A stretch of 34,783 bases of DNA from Acidobacteriota bacterium (lineage in GTDB: Bacteria; Acidobacteriota; Thermoanaerobaculia; Multivoradales; JAGPDF01): contig WYBK01000155.1 in the NCBI GenBank assembly GCA_011525905.1, forward strand, positions 1-34,783, read 5' to 3'. Positions 8,404 to 16,714 of the stretch are shown here, piece after piece. Position numbers and translations under genes: made by a program. The notes under the pieces were generated by a model. The model had not been told where the DNA came from. It did no database searches and saw only the letters and a program-made list of their open reading frames with translations. The number at the start of each line of letters is the position of its first letter. The first letter of the stretch is position 1.

Positions 8404-9813
8404 CTAGGGAACGCGGAAGTCCCAGGCGGAAGCGGTGCCGTTCTCCCAGTCGTCGGCGAAGAGCAGCGCGCCGCCCGGGACCGGGAGGTTGACCGAGAAG
8501 GTCGTGGGCGCGCCGGGCGCGGCTGGGCGGAAGAGCGTCAGCTCGACTCGTCCGCCGCCCGGAGCCTGGTCGGAGTCGAACCAGAAGTTGTAGGTCGTCC
8601 CCCAGCGTAGGGCATTCGCGTTCGGGTTCGCCGCGTGGGTCGCGCCGAACCAGGCGACGAAGCCGTTCGGGGCGTCGGCCTCGATGGTCCAGTCGGTGTT
8701 CGAGTAGACCTCGCCGGAGTGGTAGTCGACGTCGTGGAAGCCGGGAGCGTCGACCGTCGAGCCCGCCGGGACCGGGACCTCGAAGCGCTGCAGGCTGCGG
8801 TGCGAGGTCAGGTTGTGCACCGCGTACTCGTAGCGCCAGCTGCCGTCGCCGAAGTCGTGGACCTTGGCGGCCAGGTGGAAGCGGCCGTCGGCGGCGACGT
8901 CGGCGAACGCGAAGGCGACGCTCGGGTCGATCAGCACCCAGGCGGCGAGCGCCGGCGACTGCTGCGTGGTCGCCGCGCCGAGCGCGCCCCCCCAGCCGAA
9001 CGAGCGGCTCGTGGCGTTGGTGATCACCGCCTCGCGGAAGGAGGCGTTGTTCCAGGCGTGCCCGGCGGCCGCGTCGTCCGGCGTCACGTACTGCGCCTCG
9101 GCGAAGTAGCGCGCCCCCGGGTTGGCCGCCGGATCGACGTCGGCGTCGGCGACCCGCAGCCGCTTGCGCAGCGTCGCGTCGCCCGTGCCGCAGAGCTGGT
9201 AGGGATAGGTGATCTGGCCGGTCGCGGCGTTGACCTCCGAGCGCGCGCCGAGCGCGCCGGGGCCCCCCGGGCCGCTGCAGGCCGTCCCTTGGGTCGAGTT
9301 CTCGCCGTTGGTCGCGGCGTCGTAAGGGTCGGAGCAGCCGGTGCCGAGCAGGCTGCCGGTGCCCGGATTGTCGCAGCCGTCGCCGTTGCCGCTCGCCACC
9401 GAGCAGAACTCGTTCTGGGCGAGCGCGTTGAAGCCGTGCTTCAGCCAGGCGAGGCCGATCTGCTCGAGCCGGCCGCCCGGGCGCGCGGCATCGGTCTGGT
9501 AGCGGTAGAGGTGCTGGCCGATCACCGGGTGATTCGTCGTCCCCGCCTGCCAGAGCAGGTTCGTGTCCCCGATGTTGAGCGACTTGGTGCCGATCGAGTA
9601 GGCGCGCTGGCCGTCGATCGGCAGCGCGGTCGTGACGTGGTTCGCCCAGCTGCCGTAGAGGTCGGCGACGATGACGTCCGGGCCGTCGGAGGCGTCGAAG
9701 CAGATCGCCCAGAGCCCGGCAGCGGCGAGCAGGCCGGCGACGGCCGCCACGAGCGCGCGGCGGGCGCGGTGGACGCGGTGGGCAGAGACGGAGGGCGAGG
9801 GGCTCGGGGACAT
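8404..9813 (-). CDS. Secreted protein of unknown function, paralog B
   Basis: The 469-residue product starts at the ATG at 9813. It has a basic, serine-rich n-region, a hydrophobic core (RALVAAVAGLLAAAGLWA) and then ICFDASDGPDVIV. It matches paralog A almost residue for residue over its last 220 residues, including FHLAAKVHD, YEYAVHNLTSHRSL, THAANPNANALRWGT and the tail LLFADDWENGTASAWDFRVP. Its central loop is longer and richer in glycine and cysteine (four to five Cys, in NEFCSV, DGCDNP, GTGCSDPY and TACSGP), probably disulfide-bonded outside the cytoplasm. No catalytic motif is evident. A frame open further upstream to 10458 runs antisense-like through the polyferredoxin gene's TPR region and is not part of this gene. 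Function unknown; a structural or surface role is a guess. Confidence 0.85.
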   Translation of the reverse strand: MSPSPSPSVSAHRVHRARRALVAAVAGLLAAAGLWAICFDASDGPDVIVADLYGSWANHVTTALPIDGQRAYSIGTKSLNIGDTNLLWQAGTTNHPVIGQHLYRYQTDAARPGGRLEQIGLAWLKHGFNALAQNEFCSVASGNGDGCDNPGTGSLLGTGCSDPYDAATNGENSTQGTACSGPGGPGALGARSEVNAATGQITYPYQLCGTGDATLRKRLRVADADVDPAANPGARYFAEAQYVTPDDAAAGHAWNNASFREAVITNATSRSFGWGGALGAATTQQSPALAAWVLIDPSVAFAFADVAADGRFHLAAKVHDFGDGSWRYEYAVHNLTSHRSLQRFEVPVPAGSTVDAPGFHDVDYHSGEVYSNTDWTIEADAPNGFVAWFGATHAANPNANALRWGTTYNFWFDSDQAPGGGRVELTLFRPAAPGAPTTFSVNLPVPGGALLFADDWENGTASAWDFRVP

Positions 9814-9870
9814 CGGACAGTTCGGGCGATGCGGCCGGCGCGACGGGCGAGCGGTGGCCGATTGGCGCGC

Positions 9871-9900
9871 AGCCTGGCCCGAACCGGGCCTGTGGGTCAA
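9871..9900 (-). promoter_or_regulatory. Promoter of paralog B (-35 TTGACC, -10 CAGGCT)
   Basis: On the minus strand TTGACC (9900-9895) and CAGGCT (9876-9871) are 18 bp apart, 57 bp before the start at 9813. The elements are the same as those of paralog A. They lie in the 118-bp gap after the polyferredoxin gene. Confidence 0.6.
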
Positions 9901-9931
9901 GGGAAGGTCGCTGGGGCCGCGGAGTCCGCGT

Positions 9932-11701
9932 TCAGAGGCCCGAGGGCTTGGGGAGAGCGTCGAGGAGCTCGCGCGCCTCGGCCGATCCTGGGTCGAGACC
10001 GAGCGCGGCCTCCGCTTCGGCCCGCGCCTCGGCGGGGCGGCCGGCGCCGGCGAGCGCTCGGGCCAGCAGCAATCGGCTCTGGGCATCTTGCGGATTCGCC
10101 TCGACCGCGCGGCGAAACTCGGCGGCCGCCTCCGCGAAGCGGCCGGCCATCGCGAGCAGGCCGGCGAGGTTCTCGCGCGCCGGGAGCGCCCGTGGGTCGA
10201 GGGCGAGCGCCTCGCGGAAGAGGCGCTCGGCCGCCGCGAGGTCTCCCTGCCGCGCGCGCGCCAGCCCGAGATCGTGGAGCAGGGCCGCCGTCGGGCCACC
10301 GGCCGCGAGCGCCGCGGCGAAGGCGCGCTCGGCGGCCGGAAGCTCGCCGCCGGCGGCCAGCCGGCCGCCGAGGCGTACCAGCGGCGGCGCGAGATCGGGC
10401 TGCGGCAGCACTCCCCAGTCGAGCGCGCGCGCCAGCCGGCCGGCGGCCGCGCGGGCACGCGCGAGCTCGGCCGGCGAGAGCGCGCTCTGCGCCGCGGCGG
10501 CGGGCAGGGTGCGCTCGAGCCCGAGCCCCCAGGCGCGCTGCGACTGGACGCCGGCCGCGTGCGCCCAGGCGAGGGCGGCGAGCGCGAGCAGGGCGACGCC
10601 GCCGCGGCCGGCGGGCGAGAGCCTGCCGTCCCGCTTGAGCGAGAGGCGGCGCGCGGCGACGTGCGGCGCCGTGGCGAGCCGGTAGCCGATCAGGGCGCCG
10701 TAGGCGAGGCAGGCCGCCAGGCCGAGCGAGTAGAGGAACGGGAAGAGGCCGTAGAGGCCGCGAAAGGCGAAGAAGGTCGCCGTGAAGGCGAGCGCCAGGA
10801 CGAGCTCTTCGCGCCAGGGTAGGCAGCGGTGGAGCGCGCGTGCGGCGCGCGGTCGGGTGGCGACCGCCGGCTTCCCCCAGCCGAGGTAGAGCGCGTCGTT
10901 CGGGCAGACCGAGACGCAGTCGAGGCACTTCATGCAGCCGGCATCGACGACGGCGCCGTAGGTGCGCACCTCTTCGTGGACGCGGACGTTCGAGGTACAG
11001 ACCGCCGTGCAGTGGCCGCACCCCTGGCAGGCGTCGGTGACCCGGATGCGCAGCGGCGCCACCCGGTCCGCGACGCCGAAGATCGCGCCGTAGGGGCAGG
11101 CGTAGGTGCAGAAGCCCTTGGCGCCGAGCAGGTAGACGCAGAGGAAGCCGCAGACGACGAAGGTGGCGATCGCCACCCCGGGGCCCGGGAAGGTGGCGTA
11201 GAAGTCGGCGGTAGTGAAGTGCTTGGTCAGCGCGGGCGGCCCGAGGCCGGCGAGCAGCCGGTAGGTCAGCGGCCAGAGGAACATGTAGAAGAAGGCCGCG
11301 AGCGGCACGAGCGCGAGCAGGCGGGAGCGCAACGGCTTGGGCCGGATGCCGACTCGCTCGAGCAAGAAGCGGCAGAGGTCCTGCAGCGCCACAAGGTGGC
11401 ACCCCCAGCCGCAGAAGAAGCGGCCGACGAGCGCCGTCGCGCCGATCGCGGCGAGGAAAAAGACGGCGCCGGCGTTGATCACGCCGCTCCTGCCGAGCTC
11501 CATGGCCTCCGAGGGCTCGAGCGGCGTCATCGTCTCGCCGGCGAGCAGCCAGTGGGCGACGTGCAGGGCGATCAGCAGGTGGACGGCGATCAGCACGCCC
11601 GCGCGCCAGCGCGAGGCGCGCGAGCGCCGCGGGCGCCGCGGCGAGGCGACGACCGGCAGCAGGCTGCCGCGAGCGGGCGGAGTGCGCGGCGCGGGGCTCA
11701 T
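9932..11701 (-). CDS. Membrane polyferredoxin (NapH/CcoG-like 4Fe-4S protein) with C-terminal TPR domain
   Basis: The 589-residue product is predicted to be an inner-membrane electron carrier. Helices at about 34-55 and 75-92 are followed by CGWGC (97-101), the NapH/RdxA-type motif, then more helices (128-150, 172-193) and a CTYACP (198-203). Two classical 4Fe-4S motifs follow: C225, C228, C231, C235 and C256, C259, C262, C266. After two more helices (302-335) and one near 370-388, residues about 425-589 form at least four TPR-like repeats (for example AERLFREALALDPRALPARE). Polyferredoxins of this kind pass electrons from quinol or cytosolic donors to oxidoreductases or maturation systems. 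The TPR extension suggests a protein partner, not identified here. The FKBP gene lies upstream on the same strand, 73 bp away. A TAGGAT lies 24 bp before the ATG. Confidence 0.85.
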   Translation of the reverse strand: MSPAPRTPPARGSLLPVVASPRRPRRSRASRWRAGVLIAVHLLIALHVAHWLLAGETMTPLEPSEAMELGRSGVINAGAVFFLAAIGATALVGRFFCGWGCHLVALQDLCRFLLERVGIRPKPLRSRLLALVPLAAFFYMFLWPLTYRLLAGLGPPALTKHFTTADFYATFPGPGVAIATFVVCGFLCVYLLGAKGFCTYACPYGAIFGVADRVAPLRIRVTDACQGCGHCTAVCTSNVRVHEEVRTYGAVVDAGCMKCLDCVSVCPNDALYLGWGKPAVATRPRAARALHRCLPWREELVLALAFTATFFAFRGLYGLFPFLYSLGLAACLAYGALIGYRLATAPHVAARRLSLKRDGRLSPAGRGGVALLALAALAWAHAAGVQSQRAWGLGLERTLPAAAAQSALSPAELARARAAAGRLARALDWGVLPQPDLAPPLVRLGGRLAAGGELPAAERAFAAALAAGGPTAALLHDLGLARARQGDLAAAERLFREALALDPRALPARENLAGLLAMAGRFAEAAAEFRRAVEANPQDAQSRLLLARALAGAGRPAEARAEAEAALGLDPGSAEARELLDALPKPSGL

Positions 11702-11725
11702 GGCGGTGCCGGGTGGGCGCCGCCG

Positions 11726-11731
11726 ATCCTA
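11726..11731 (-). promoter_or_regulatory. Candidate -10 element (TAGGAT) for the polyferredoxin gene
   Basis: TAGGAT in CCGATAGGATCGGC on the minus strand ends 24 bp before the start at 11701, inside the short gap after the FKBP gene. Confidence 0.4.
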
Positions 11732-11774
11732 TCGGCCGGGGGGCGAGCGGGTGCGCCGGCCGCCGGCCGCCGGC

Positions 11775-12683
11775 TCAGGGCTGGGGCGGCGGCGCCGCGG
11801 CGGCGCGGGCGCCGCCGAGCAGCTTGTCGGTGTCGACGATCGACAGCAGCTCGATCTCGAAGACCAGGGCCCCGCTCGGCGCCGCCGGGAAGCCCTCGTT
11901 GCGCGCCGCAGGGATCCAGCACTGCCGCTTCTCCTCGACCGTCATCCCCTCGAGGCAGTCGGCGAAGGCCGGCATCACCTTCTCCATCGGGAAGAGCGTC
12001 GGCCGCCCTTCGGCGAACGACGAGTTGATCGCCTCGCCGGTCGGCCGCCAGTAGGTGAAATTGACCATCGCACCGTCGCTGCGGGTCACCTTGGCGCCCG
12101 TCTTGCCGGGGCGCACGGTGAGCACCGAGGCGCCGTAGACGGTCGTCCGCGCTTTCGGGTCGGGCTCGGCCAGGTAGCGCGGCGGATTCGGAATGCGACC
12201 GATGTCGACCAGCGCGACGTCGAAGACCGCCGGCTCGCGCCGGCCGCTCTTCGGGTTCGGCGGCACGCGATCGGCGGGAAACCACCAGCGCCGGATCTCG
12301 CCGGGACGCATGGTCTTCATGGCCTCGCGCCAGGCGGGAAAGGTGTTGCGCACCTGCATCCGCTGCGGCCGCCCCTGGGCGAAGCTGTTCTGGAAGACCT
12401 CCCCGGCGGGGGAGCGGCCGATGACGAAGAGCGCCACCACGTCCTGATCGGCAGGCGGCAGCTCTCCCTCCACCCCCTGGTGGAGGACCTTGTAGGCGAG
12501 CCCGGAGGGGAGGCGCACGGCGTCCTCCGGAGGCGCGACCAGCTCGGCCGGCGTGGGCGCCGGCGGCTCGGGCGCCGGCCGGGCCGGCGGCGCCGTGCCG
12601 CGCTGCAGCCCCTGGGGGGACTGGGCGGAGAGGGCGGAAGCCGCCAGCGCCGCCAGGAGGGCGGCGCGGACGGGACGGGGCAT
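11775..12683 (-). CDS. Exported protein with two FKBP-type peptidyl-prolyl isomerase-like domains
   Basis: The 302-residue product has a signal peptide (RAALLAALAASALSA, cut before QSPQ) and a proline-rich linker (30-52). Residues 52-162 are an FKBP-like domain with GEVFQNSFAQGRP, WREAMKTMRPGEIRRWWFP and FDVALVDI. Residues 178-284 repeat the pattern: GEAINSSFAEGRP, MPAFADCLEGMTVEEKRQCWIP and FEIELLSI. Typical FKBPs read G..FDSS...G.P, L.G M..G and W.IP, so both copies look degenerate at active-site aromatics. Folding assistance in the periplasm is the family role; activity is uncertain. The start is taken as the ATG at 12683. A TTG at 12707-12705, eight codons upstream, has the better ribosome binding site (GGGAGA) and may be the true start. 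It would still leave a signal peptide. Confidence 0.82.
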   Translation of the reverse strand: MPRPVRAALLAALAASALSAQSPQGLQRGTAPPARPAPEPPAPTPAELVAPPEDAVRLPSGLAYKVLHQGVEGELPPADQDVVALFVIGRSPAGEVFQNSFAQGRPQRMQVRNTFPAWREAMKTMRPGEIRRWWFPADRVPPNPKSGRREPAVFDVALVDIGRIPNPPRYLAEPDPKARTTVYGASVLTVRPGKTGAKVTRSDGAMVNFTYWRPTGEAINSSFAEGRPTLFPMEKVMPAFADCLEGMTVEEKRQCWIPAARNEGFPAAPSGALVFEIELLSIVDTDKLLGGARAAAAPPPQP

Positions 12684-12936
12684 GGGTTTCCGGACGGATG
12701 CGTTCAAGAGAGTCTCCCGCGCCGCTCGTTTGCAACCTGCGAGCCACCGACGGTGAGGGGAGCGCGGGGCCGCCTCGGCGCCCGGGTGAGCCGCCGGGCT
12801 CGGGCCGAGCGGGGATCCCGGGTGCCGCGGGCCCTCGCGACGAGCCCGCTCCTGGGACCTGTCGGGCTCCACGTGCGCCAGGCGGGCGCCGCCGCCCGAG
12901 CCATTCTGGCGTTCCGGTGGCGGCGCGACGCTCTGC

Positions 12937-12942
12937 TAGCAT
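12937..12942 (+). promoter_or_regulatory. Candidate extended -10 (TGC-TAGCAT) for the DUF1820 gene
   Basis: TAGCAT preceded by TGC ends only 9 bp before the ATG at 12952. Transcription would begin within a base or two of the start codon, and only a weak CGGAG precedes it. This suggests a nearly leaderless message. Confidence 0.4.
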
Positions 12943-12951
12943 GCCGCGGAG

Positions 12952-13308
12952 ATGCCGAATCCGGACGGCGACCCGCGCGTGTACAAGATCGTCTTCCAGA
13001 GTCAGGGACAGGTGATCGAGCTCTACGCCCGCCAGGTCGGCCAGGGGTCGCTCTTCGGCTTCGTCGAGGTCGAGGACCTGGTCTTCGGCGTCCGCTCCGA
13101 GCTGGTGGTCGACCCCGGCGAGGAGGGGCTGCGCCGCGAGTTCGGGGAGGCCAAGCGCCTCTTCCTGCCCCTGCACGCCGTCCTGCGGATCGAGGAGGTC
13201 GAGCGGGAGGGGGCGCCCCGCGCGCGCCCGACCCGCGAGAGCGAGGCGTTGGTGCGCCCCTTCCCGCTGCTCGTCCCGCGGCCGCCGGGCGCACCCTCGC
13301 AGGGCTAG
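12952..13308 (+). CDS. DUF1820 family protein
   Basis: The 118-residue cytosolic product matches the DUF1820 pattern from start to about residue 86: YKIVFQSQGQVIELYAR, GSLFGFVEVEDLVFG, ELVVDPGEEGLRREF, and PLHAVLRIEEVEREG. The last 30 residues are a proline- and arginine-rich tail that the family usually lacks. DUF1820 proteins are small, widespread in proteobacteria and have no assigned function. The gene sits between the divergent FKBP gene and the ABC export operon, 98 bp before the latter on the same strand. A link to either is not evident. Confidence 0.88.
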   Translation: MPNPDGDPRVYKIVFQSQGQVIELYARQVGQGSLFGFVEVEDLVFGVRSELVVDPGEEGLRREFGEAKRLFLPLHAVLRIEEVEREGAPRARPTRESEALVRPFPLLVPRPPGAPSQG

Positions 13309-13346
13309 CCTCCGCTCCCGGGCAAACCCCCGGCCCCTCCCCCTCG

Positions 13347-13352
13347 TATAGG
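13347..13352 (+). promoter_or_regulatory. Possible -10 (TATAGG) for the ABC export operon
   Basis: TATAGG lies 54 bp before the ATG of the ATPase gene, in a gap otherwise rich in C. It is the only AT-rich hexamer there. No clear -35 is seen. Confidence 0.25.
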
Positions 13353-13406
13353 CGAGTACCGCTTCGGCTCGAATGCCCGGAGTGCGCGCCCGCAGGGGAG
13401 CCGCCG

Positions 13407-14147
13407 ATGATCCGTCTCCGCAACCTCCACAAGAGCTATCCCATGGGGAGCGGCAGCCTGCACGTCCTCAAGGGGATCGACCTCGACCTGGGGCGCGGCG
13501 AGCTGGTCTCGATCATGGGCGCCTCCGGCTCGGGCAAGTCGACGCTGATGAACGTCGTCGGCCTGCTCGACCGCTTCGACGAGGGGGAGTACCGGCTCGA
13601 CGGCGTCGACATGTCGGCCCTGACCGAGACCCAGGCGGCGCGCTATCGCGGGCAGTTCGTCGGCTTCGTCTTCCAATCGTTCCACCTGATTCCGTTCAAG
13701 ACCGCGGTCGAGAACGTCGCGCTCCCACTCTTCTACCAGGGCGTGCCGCGCCGGGAGCGCAACCGGCGGGCGGCGGAGTTCCTCGAGCAGGTTGGCCTCT
13801 CCGACCGCGCCCACCACCTGCCCAAGGAGATGTCGGGGGGCCAGCAGCAGCGGGTGGCGATCGCCCGCGCGCTCGCCGCTCAGCCCAAGGTGCTGCTCGC
13901 CGACGAGCCGACCGGCGCGCTCGACTCGGTGACCTCGCGCGAGGTCATGGAGGTGCTGCAGGGGATCCAGGAGCAGGGCGTGACCGTGCTGATCATCACC
14001 CACGAGCACGACATCGCCGAGATGACCGACCGCATCGTCCACCTGGTCGACGGCCGTATCGTCGAGGACTACCCGACGGCGCGCGCCGGCGGCAGCCAGG
14101 CGCGGCCGCAGCCGGCGGCGGCGGCCGGCGGCGAGGCGCGGGCGTGA
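13407..14147 (+). CDS. ABC transporter ATP-binding protein, MacB/LolD type
   Basis: The 246-residue product energises a MacB/LolCDE-type (type VII) exporter with the two permeases downstream. Visible motifs are Walker A GASGSGKST, the Q-loop in FVFQSFHLIPFKTAVENV, the signature MSGGQQQRVAIARAL, Walker B VLLADEPTGALD and the switch histidine in IITHEHD. The last 20 residues are an alanine-, glycine- and proline-rich tail. GGGGAG lies seven bases before the ATG. Earlier in-frame starts lack a ribosome binding site and would add unrelated sequence. Its stop overlaps the GTG of the first permease (GTGA), so the two are translationally coupled. Confidence 0.95.
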   Translation: MIRLRNLHKSYPMGSGSLHVLKGIDLDLGRGELVSIMGASGSGKSTLMNVVGLLDRFDEGEYRLDGVDMSALTETQAARYRGQFVGFVFQSFHLIPFKTAVENVALPLFYQGVPRRERNRRAAEFLEQVGLSDRAHHLPKEMSGGQQQRVAIARALAAQPKVLLADEPTGALDSVTSREVMEVLQGIQEQGVTVLIITHEHDIAEMTDRIVHLVDGRIVEDYPTARAGGSQARPQPAAAAGGEARA

Positions 14148-15379
14148 TCGATCGCGATACCTGGGGCGAGATCGTCGAGATCGCCTCGCGCAACAAGCTG
14201 CGCACGGCGCTGACCGGCTTCGCGGTCGCCTGGGGCATCTTCATGCTGGTCGTGCTGCTCGGCTCGGGCAACGGGCTGGCGCACGGCATCGAGCACCAGT
14301 TCCGCGACGACGCGATCAACAGCATCTGGGTCTCCTCGGGGCGCACCTCGATGCCCTACAAGGGGCTGCAGCCGGGCCGCCAGGTGCGCATGACCAACGA
14401 CGACTACGACGAAGTGATCACCCGAGTGCCCGGCGTCGAGCACGCCTCGGCGCGCTTCTGGATCTTCGGCAACCAGCAGGTCACCTACCGGGGCGAGACC
14501 GGCAGCTTCACCATCCGCGCCGTGCACCCCGGGCACCGGATCCTCGAACGCACGAAGGTGATCGAGGGGCGCTTCCTGAACGAGCTCGACCTCGCCGAGT
14601 ACCGCAAGGTGGCGGTGATCGGCACCGTGGTCGAGGACAGCCTATTCGGCGAGGCCTCGGGCGTCGGCAAGGAGATCGCGATCAACAAGATCTCCTTCCT
14701 GGTGGTCGGCGTCTTCGACGACGACGGCAGCGAGCGCGAGAAGGAGCTCATCTACCTGCCGATTTCGACGGCCCAGCGCACCTTCAACGGCCAGAACCGG
14801 GTCTCGCAGATCCTCTACACCACCGGCGACGCCTCGCTCGCCGCCAGCCGCGCGATGGCGGGGGAGACCCGCGAGATCCTGGCGGTCAACCACACCTTCG
14901 ACCCGGAGGACATGCGGGCGCTGTTCGTCAACAACAACGTCGAGAACTTCCAGCGCTTCGTCGCCATGATGAGCGCGATCCGCGGCTTCGTCTGGGTGGT
15001 CGGCGTCGGCACGCTGATCGCCGGCGTGGTCGGCGTCTCGAACATCATGCTGGTGGCGGTGCGCGAGCGGACGCGCGAGATCGGCGTGCGCAAGGCGCTG
15101 GGCGCCACGCCCGGCTCGATCGTCCGGCTGGTGCTGGCCGAGTCGGTGTCGATCACCGCGGTCGCCGGCTATCTCGGGCTGATCGCCGGCGTCGGCGTGC
15201 TCGAGGGGATGTCGGCGCTGCTGCCCGAGGAGTCGTCGTTCTTCCGCAACCCCGAGGTCGATCTCGGGGTCGCCGTCTCGGCGACCGTGCTGTTGATCCT
15301 GGCCGGCGCGCTCGCCGGCTTCTTCCCGGCGCGCCGGGCGGCGGCGATCCGCCCGGTCGAGGCGCTGCGCGACGAGTGA
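14144..15379 (+). CDS. ABC transporter permease 1, MacB/FtsX type
   Basis: The 411-residue membrane protein has the MacB layout. One helix near the N-terminus (about 22-45, GFAVAWGIFMLVVLLGSGNGL) is followed by a large periplasmic MacB_PCD domain (about 50-270). Three C-terminal helices form the FtsX domain (about 285-400), with GVSNIMLVAVRERTREIGVRKALGAT as the coupling region. It starts with GTG inside the ATPase stop and ends with FFPARRAAAIRPVEALRDE, the usual family C-terminus. MacB-type transporters do not carry substrate through the membrane but drive extrusion of periplasmic substrates through partner proteins. The second permease begins 29 bases after its stop. Confidence 0.93.
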   Translation: MIDRDTWGEIVEIASRNKLRTALTGFAVAWGIFMLVVLLGSGNGLAHGIEHQFRDDAINSIWVSSGRTSMPYKGLQPGRQVRMTNDDYDEVITRVPGVEHASARFWIFGNQQVTYRGETGSFTIRAVHPGHRILERTKVIEGRFLNELDLAEYRKVAVIGTVVEDSLFGEASGVGKEIAINKISFLVVGVFDDDGSEREKELIYLPISTAQRTFNGQNRVSQILYTTGDASLAASRAMAGETREILAVNHTFDPEDMRALFVNNNVENFQRFVAMMSAIRGFVWVVGVGTLIAGVVGVSNIMLVAVRERTREIGVRKALGATPGSIVRLVLAESVSITAVAGYLGLIAGVGVLEGMSALLPEESSFFRNPEVDLGVAVSATVLLILAGALAGFFPARRAAAIRPVEALRDE

Positions 15380-15408
15380 CCGCGGGAGAGGGCGCGAAGG
15401 GGCACGCC

Positions 15409-16677
15409 ATGTTCGACCTCGATCACTGGCAGGAAATCTGGGCGGCGCTGGCCAAGAACCGGTTGCGCACCTTCCTGACCGCCTTCGGCGTTTTCTGGGG
15501 GATCCTTCTGCTGGTGCTGCTGCTCGGCTCGGGCAACGGCCTGGCCAATGGCGTCACCTCGGGCTTCTCGGGGCTGGCGACCAACAGCGTCTTCGTCTGG
15601 GCGATGCGCACCAGCAAGCCGTTCGCCGGCTTGCCGGCGGGGCGCGCCATCGAGTTCACCGATGCCGACTGGCAGGCGATCGCGGCGCAGCTGCCCGAGG
15701 TCGAGACGATCGCGCCGCGCCTCCAACTGGGCGGCTGGCGCGGCGGCGCCACGGTCGCGCGCGGACAGCACTCCGGCTCCTTCTCGGTCACCGGCGAAGT
15801 GCCGGAGATCCAACGGGTCCAGTCGCTGATGGTTTCCGAGGGGCGCTTCCTCAATCGCCTGGACGTCGAGGAGCGGCGCAAGGTGGCGCTGATCGGCGAG
15901 CGCGTGCGCGAGGTGCTGTTCGACCGGGGCGAGCAGGCGATCGGCGGTGACGTCGAGATCAACGGCGTGCAGTTCAAGGTGGTCGGCATCTACCGCTCGC
16001 GCCAGACCGGCCGCGACGCCGACGAGGTCGCGCAGTCGCTGATCGTGCCGTTCACCACCTTCCAACAGGCGTTCAACGCCGCCGGCCGCGTTCACTGGTT
16101 CGCGCTGGTCGGGCGCCCCGAGGTCTCGGCCGAGCAACTCGAGGAGAAGACGCTCGCCCTGCTCAAGGCGCGCCACAAGATCGCGCCCGACGACCGCCGC
16201 GGCATCGGCAGCTTCAACCTGCAGGAGGAGTTCGACAAGATCCAGGGGCTCTTCCTCGGGATCCGGCTGCTGATGTGGATCGTCGGCCTGGGGACGCTGG
16301 CAGCCGGCGCGATCGGCGTGTCGAACATCCTGCTGATCGTGGTGCGCGAGCGCACCAAGGAGATCGGCATCCGGCGCGCGGTCGGCGCCACGCCCTGGAG
16401 CGTCAAGGGGCAGATCCTGGTCGAGGCCGTGCTGCTGACCTCGGTCGCCGGCCTGGTCGGGCTGATGGCCGGCGTCGCGCTGCTCGAGGTGATCGGTTCG
16501 CTGGTGCCGGCGACCGGCTCCGGCGGCGAGTCGACCATGTTCCTGGCGCCGGGGGTCGACCTCGCCGCGGCGGCGCGCGCGCTCGCCGTTCTGGTCGCGG
16601 CCGGGGCGCTGGCCGGCTACCTGCCGGCGCGGCGCGCGGTGGCGGTCAGCCCGGTCGAGGCGCTGCGCGCCGACTGA
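15409..16677 (+). CDS. ABC transporter permease 2, MacB/FtsX type
   Basis: The 422-residue product is clearly related to permease 1, sharing NRLRTFLTAFGVFWGILLLV at the first helix and GVSNILLIVVRERTKEIGIRRAVGAT in the FtsX domain. The periplasmic domains have diverged. The ATG at 15409 has GCGAAGGGG at a good distance. A GTG at 15376 overlapping the previous stop would add 11 residues, which do not fit the family start. With permease 1 it probably forms a heterodimer served by the single ATPase. The adaptor gene starts 37 bases downstream. Confidence 0.93.
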   Translation: MFDLDHWQEIWAALAKNRLRTFLTAFGVFWGILLLVLLLGSGNGLANGVTSGFSGLATNSVFVWAMRTSKPFAGLPAGRAIEFTDADWQAIAAQLPEVETIAPRLQLGGWRGGATVARGQHSGSFSVTGEVPEIQRVQSLMVSEGRFLNRLDVEERRKVALIGERVREVLFDRGEQAIGGDVEINGVQFKVVGIYRSRQTGRDADEVAQSLIVPFTTFQQAFNAAGRVHWFALVGRPEVSAEQLEEKTLALLKARHKIAPDDRRGIGSFNLQEEFDKIQGLFLGIRLLMWIVGLGTLAAGAIGVSNILLIVVRERTKEIGIRRAVGATPWSVKGQILVEAVLLTSVAGLVGLMAGVALLEVIGSLVPATGSGGESTMFLAPGVDLAAAARALAVLVAAGALAGYLPARRAVAVSPVEALRAD

Positions 16678-16714
16678 GACGTGACGCGAATCACCGAATC
16701 GTGAGGGAACGAAC

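Noticed and set aside
9814..10458. Upstream extension of paralog B into the polyferredoxin region
   Set aside because: The extension reads the TPR-coding DNA in a different frame; the ATG at 9813 leads directly into a signal peptide and a matching promoter lies between.
11337..13406. Long N-terminal extension of the ABC ATPase frame, potentially a fusion
   Set aside because: The extension runs antisense to the FKBP and polyferredoxin genes and through the DUF1820 gene in another frame. The family start MIRLRNLHKSY at 13407 has a good ribosome binding site.
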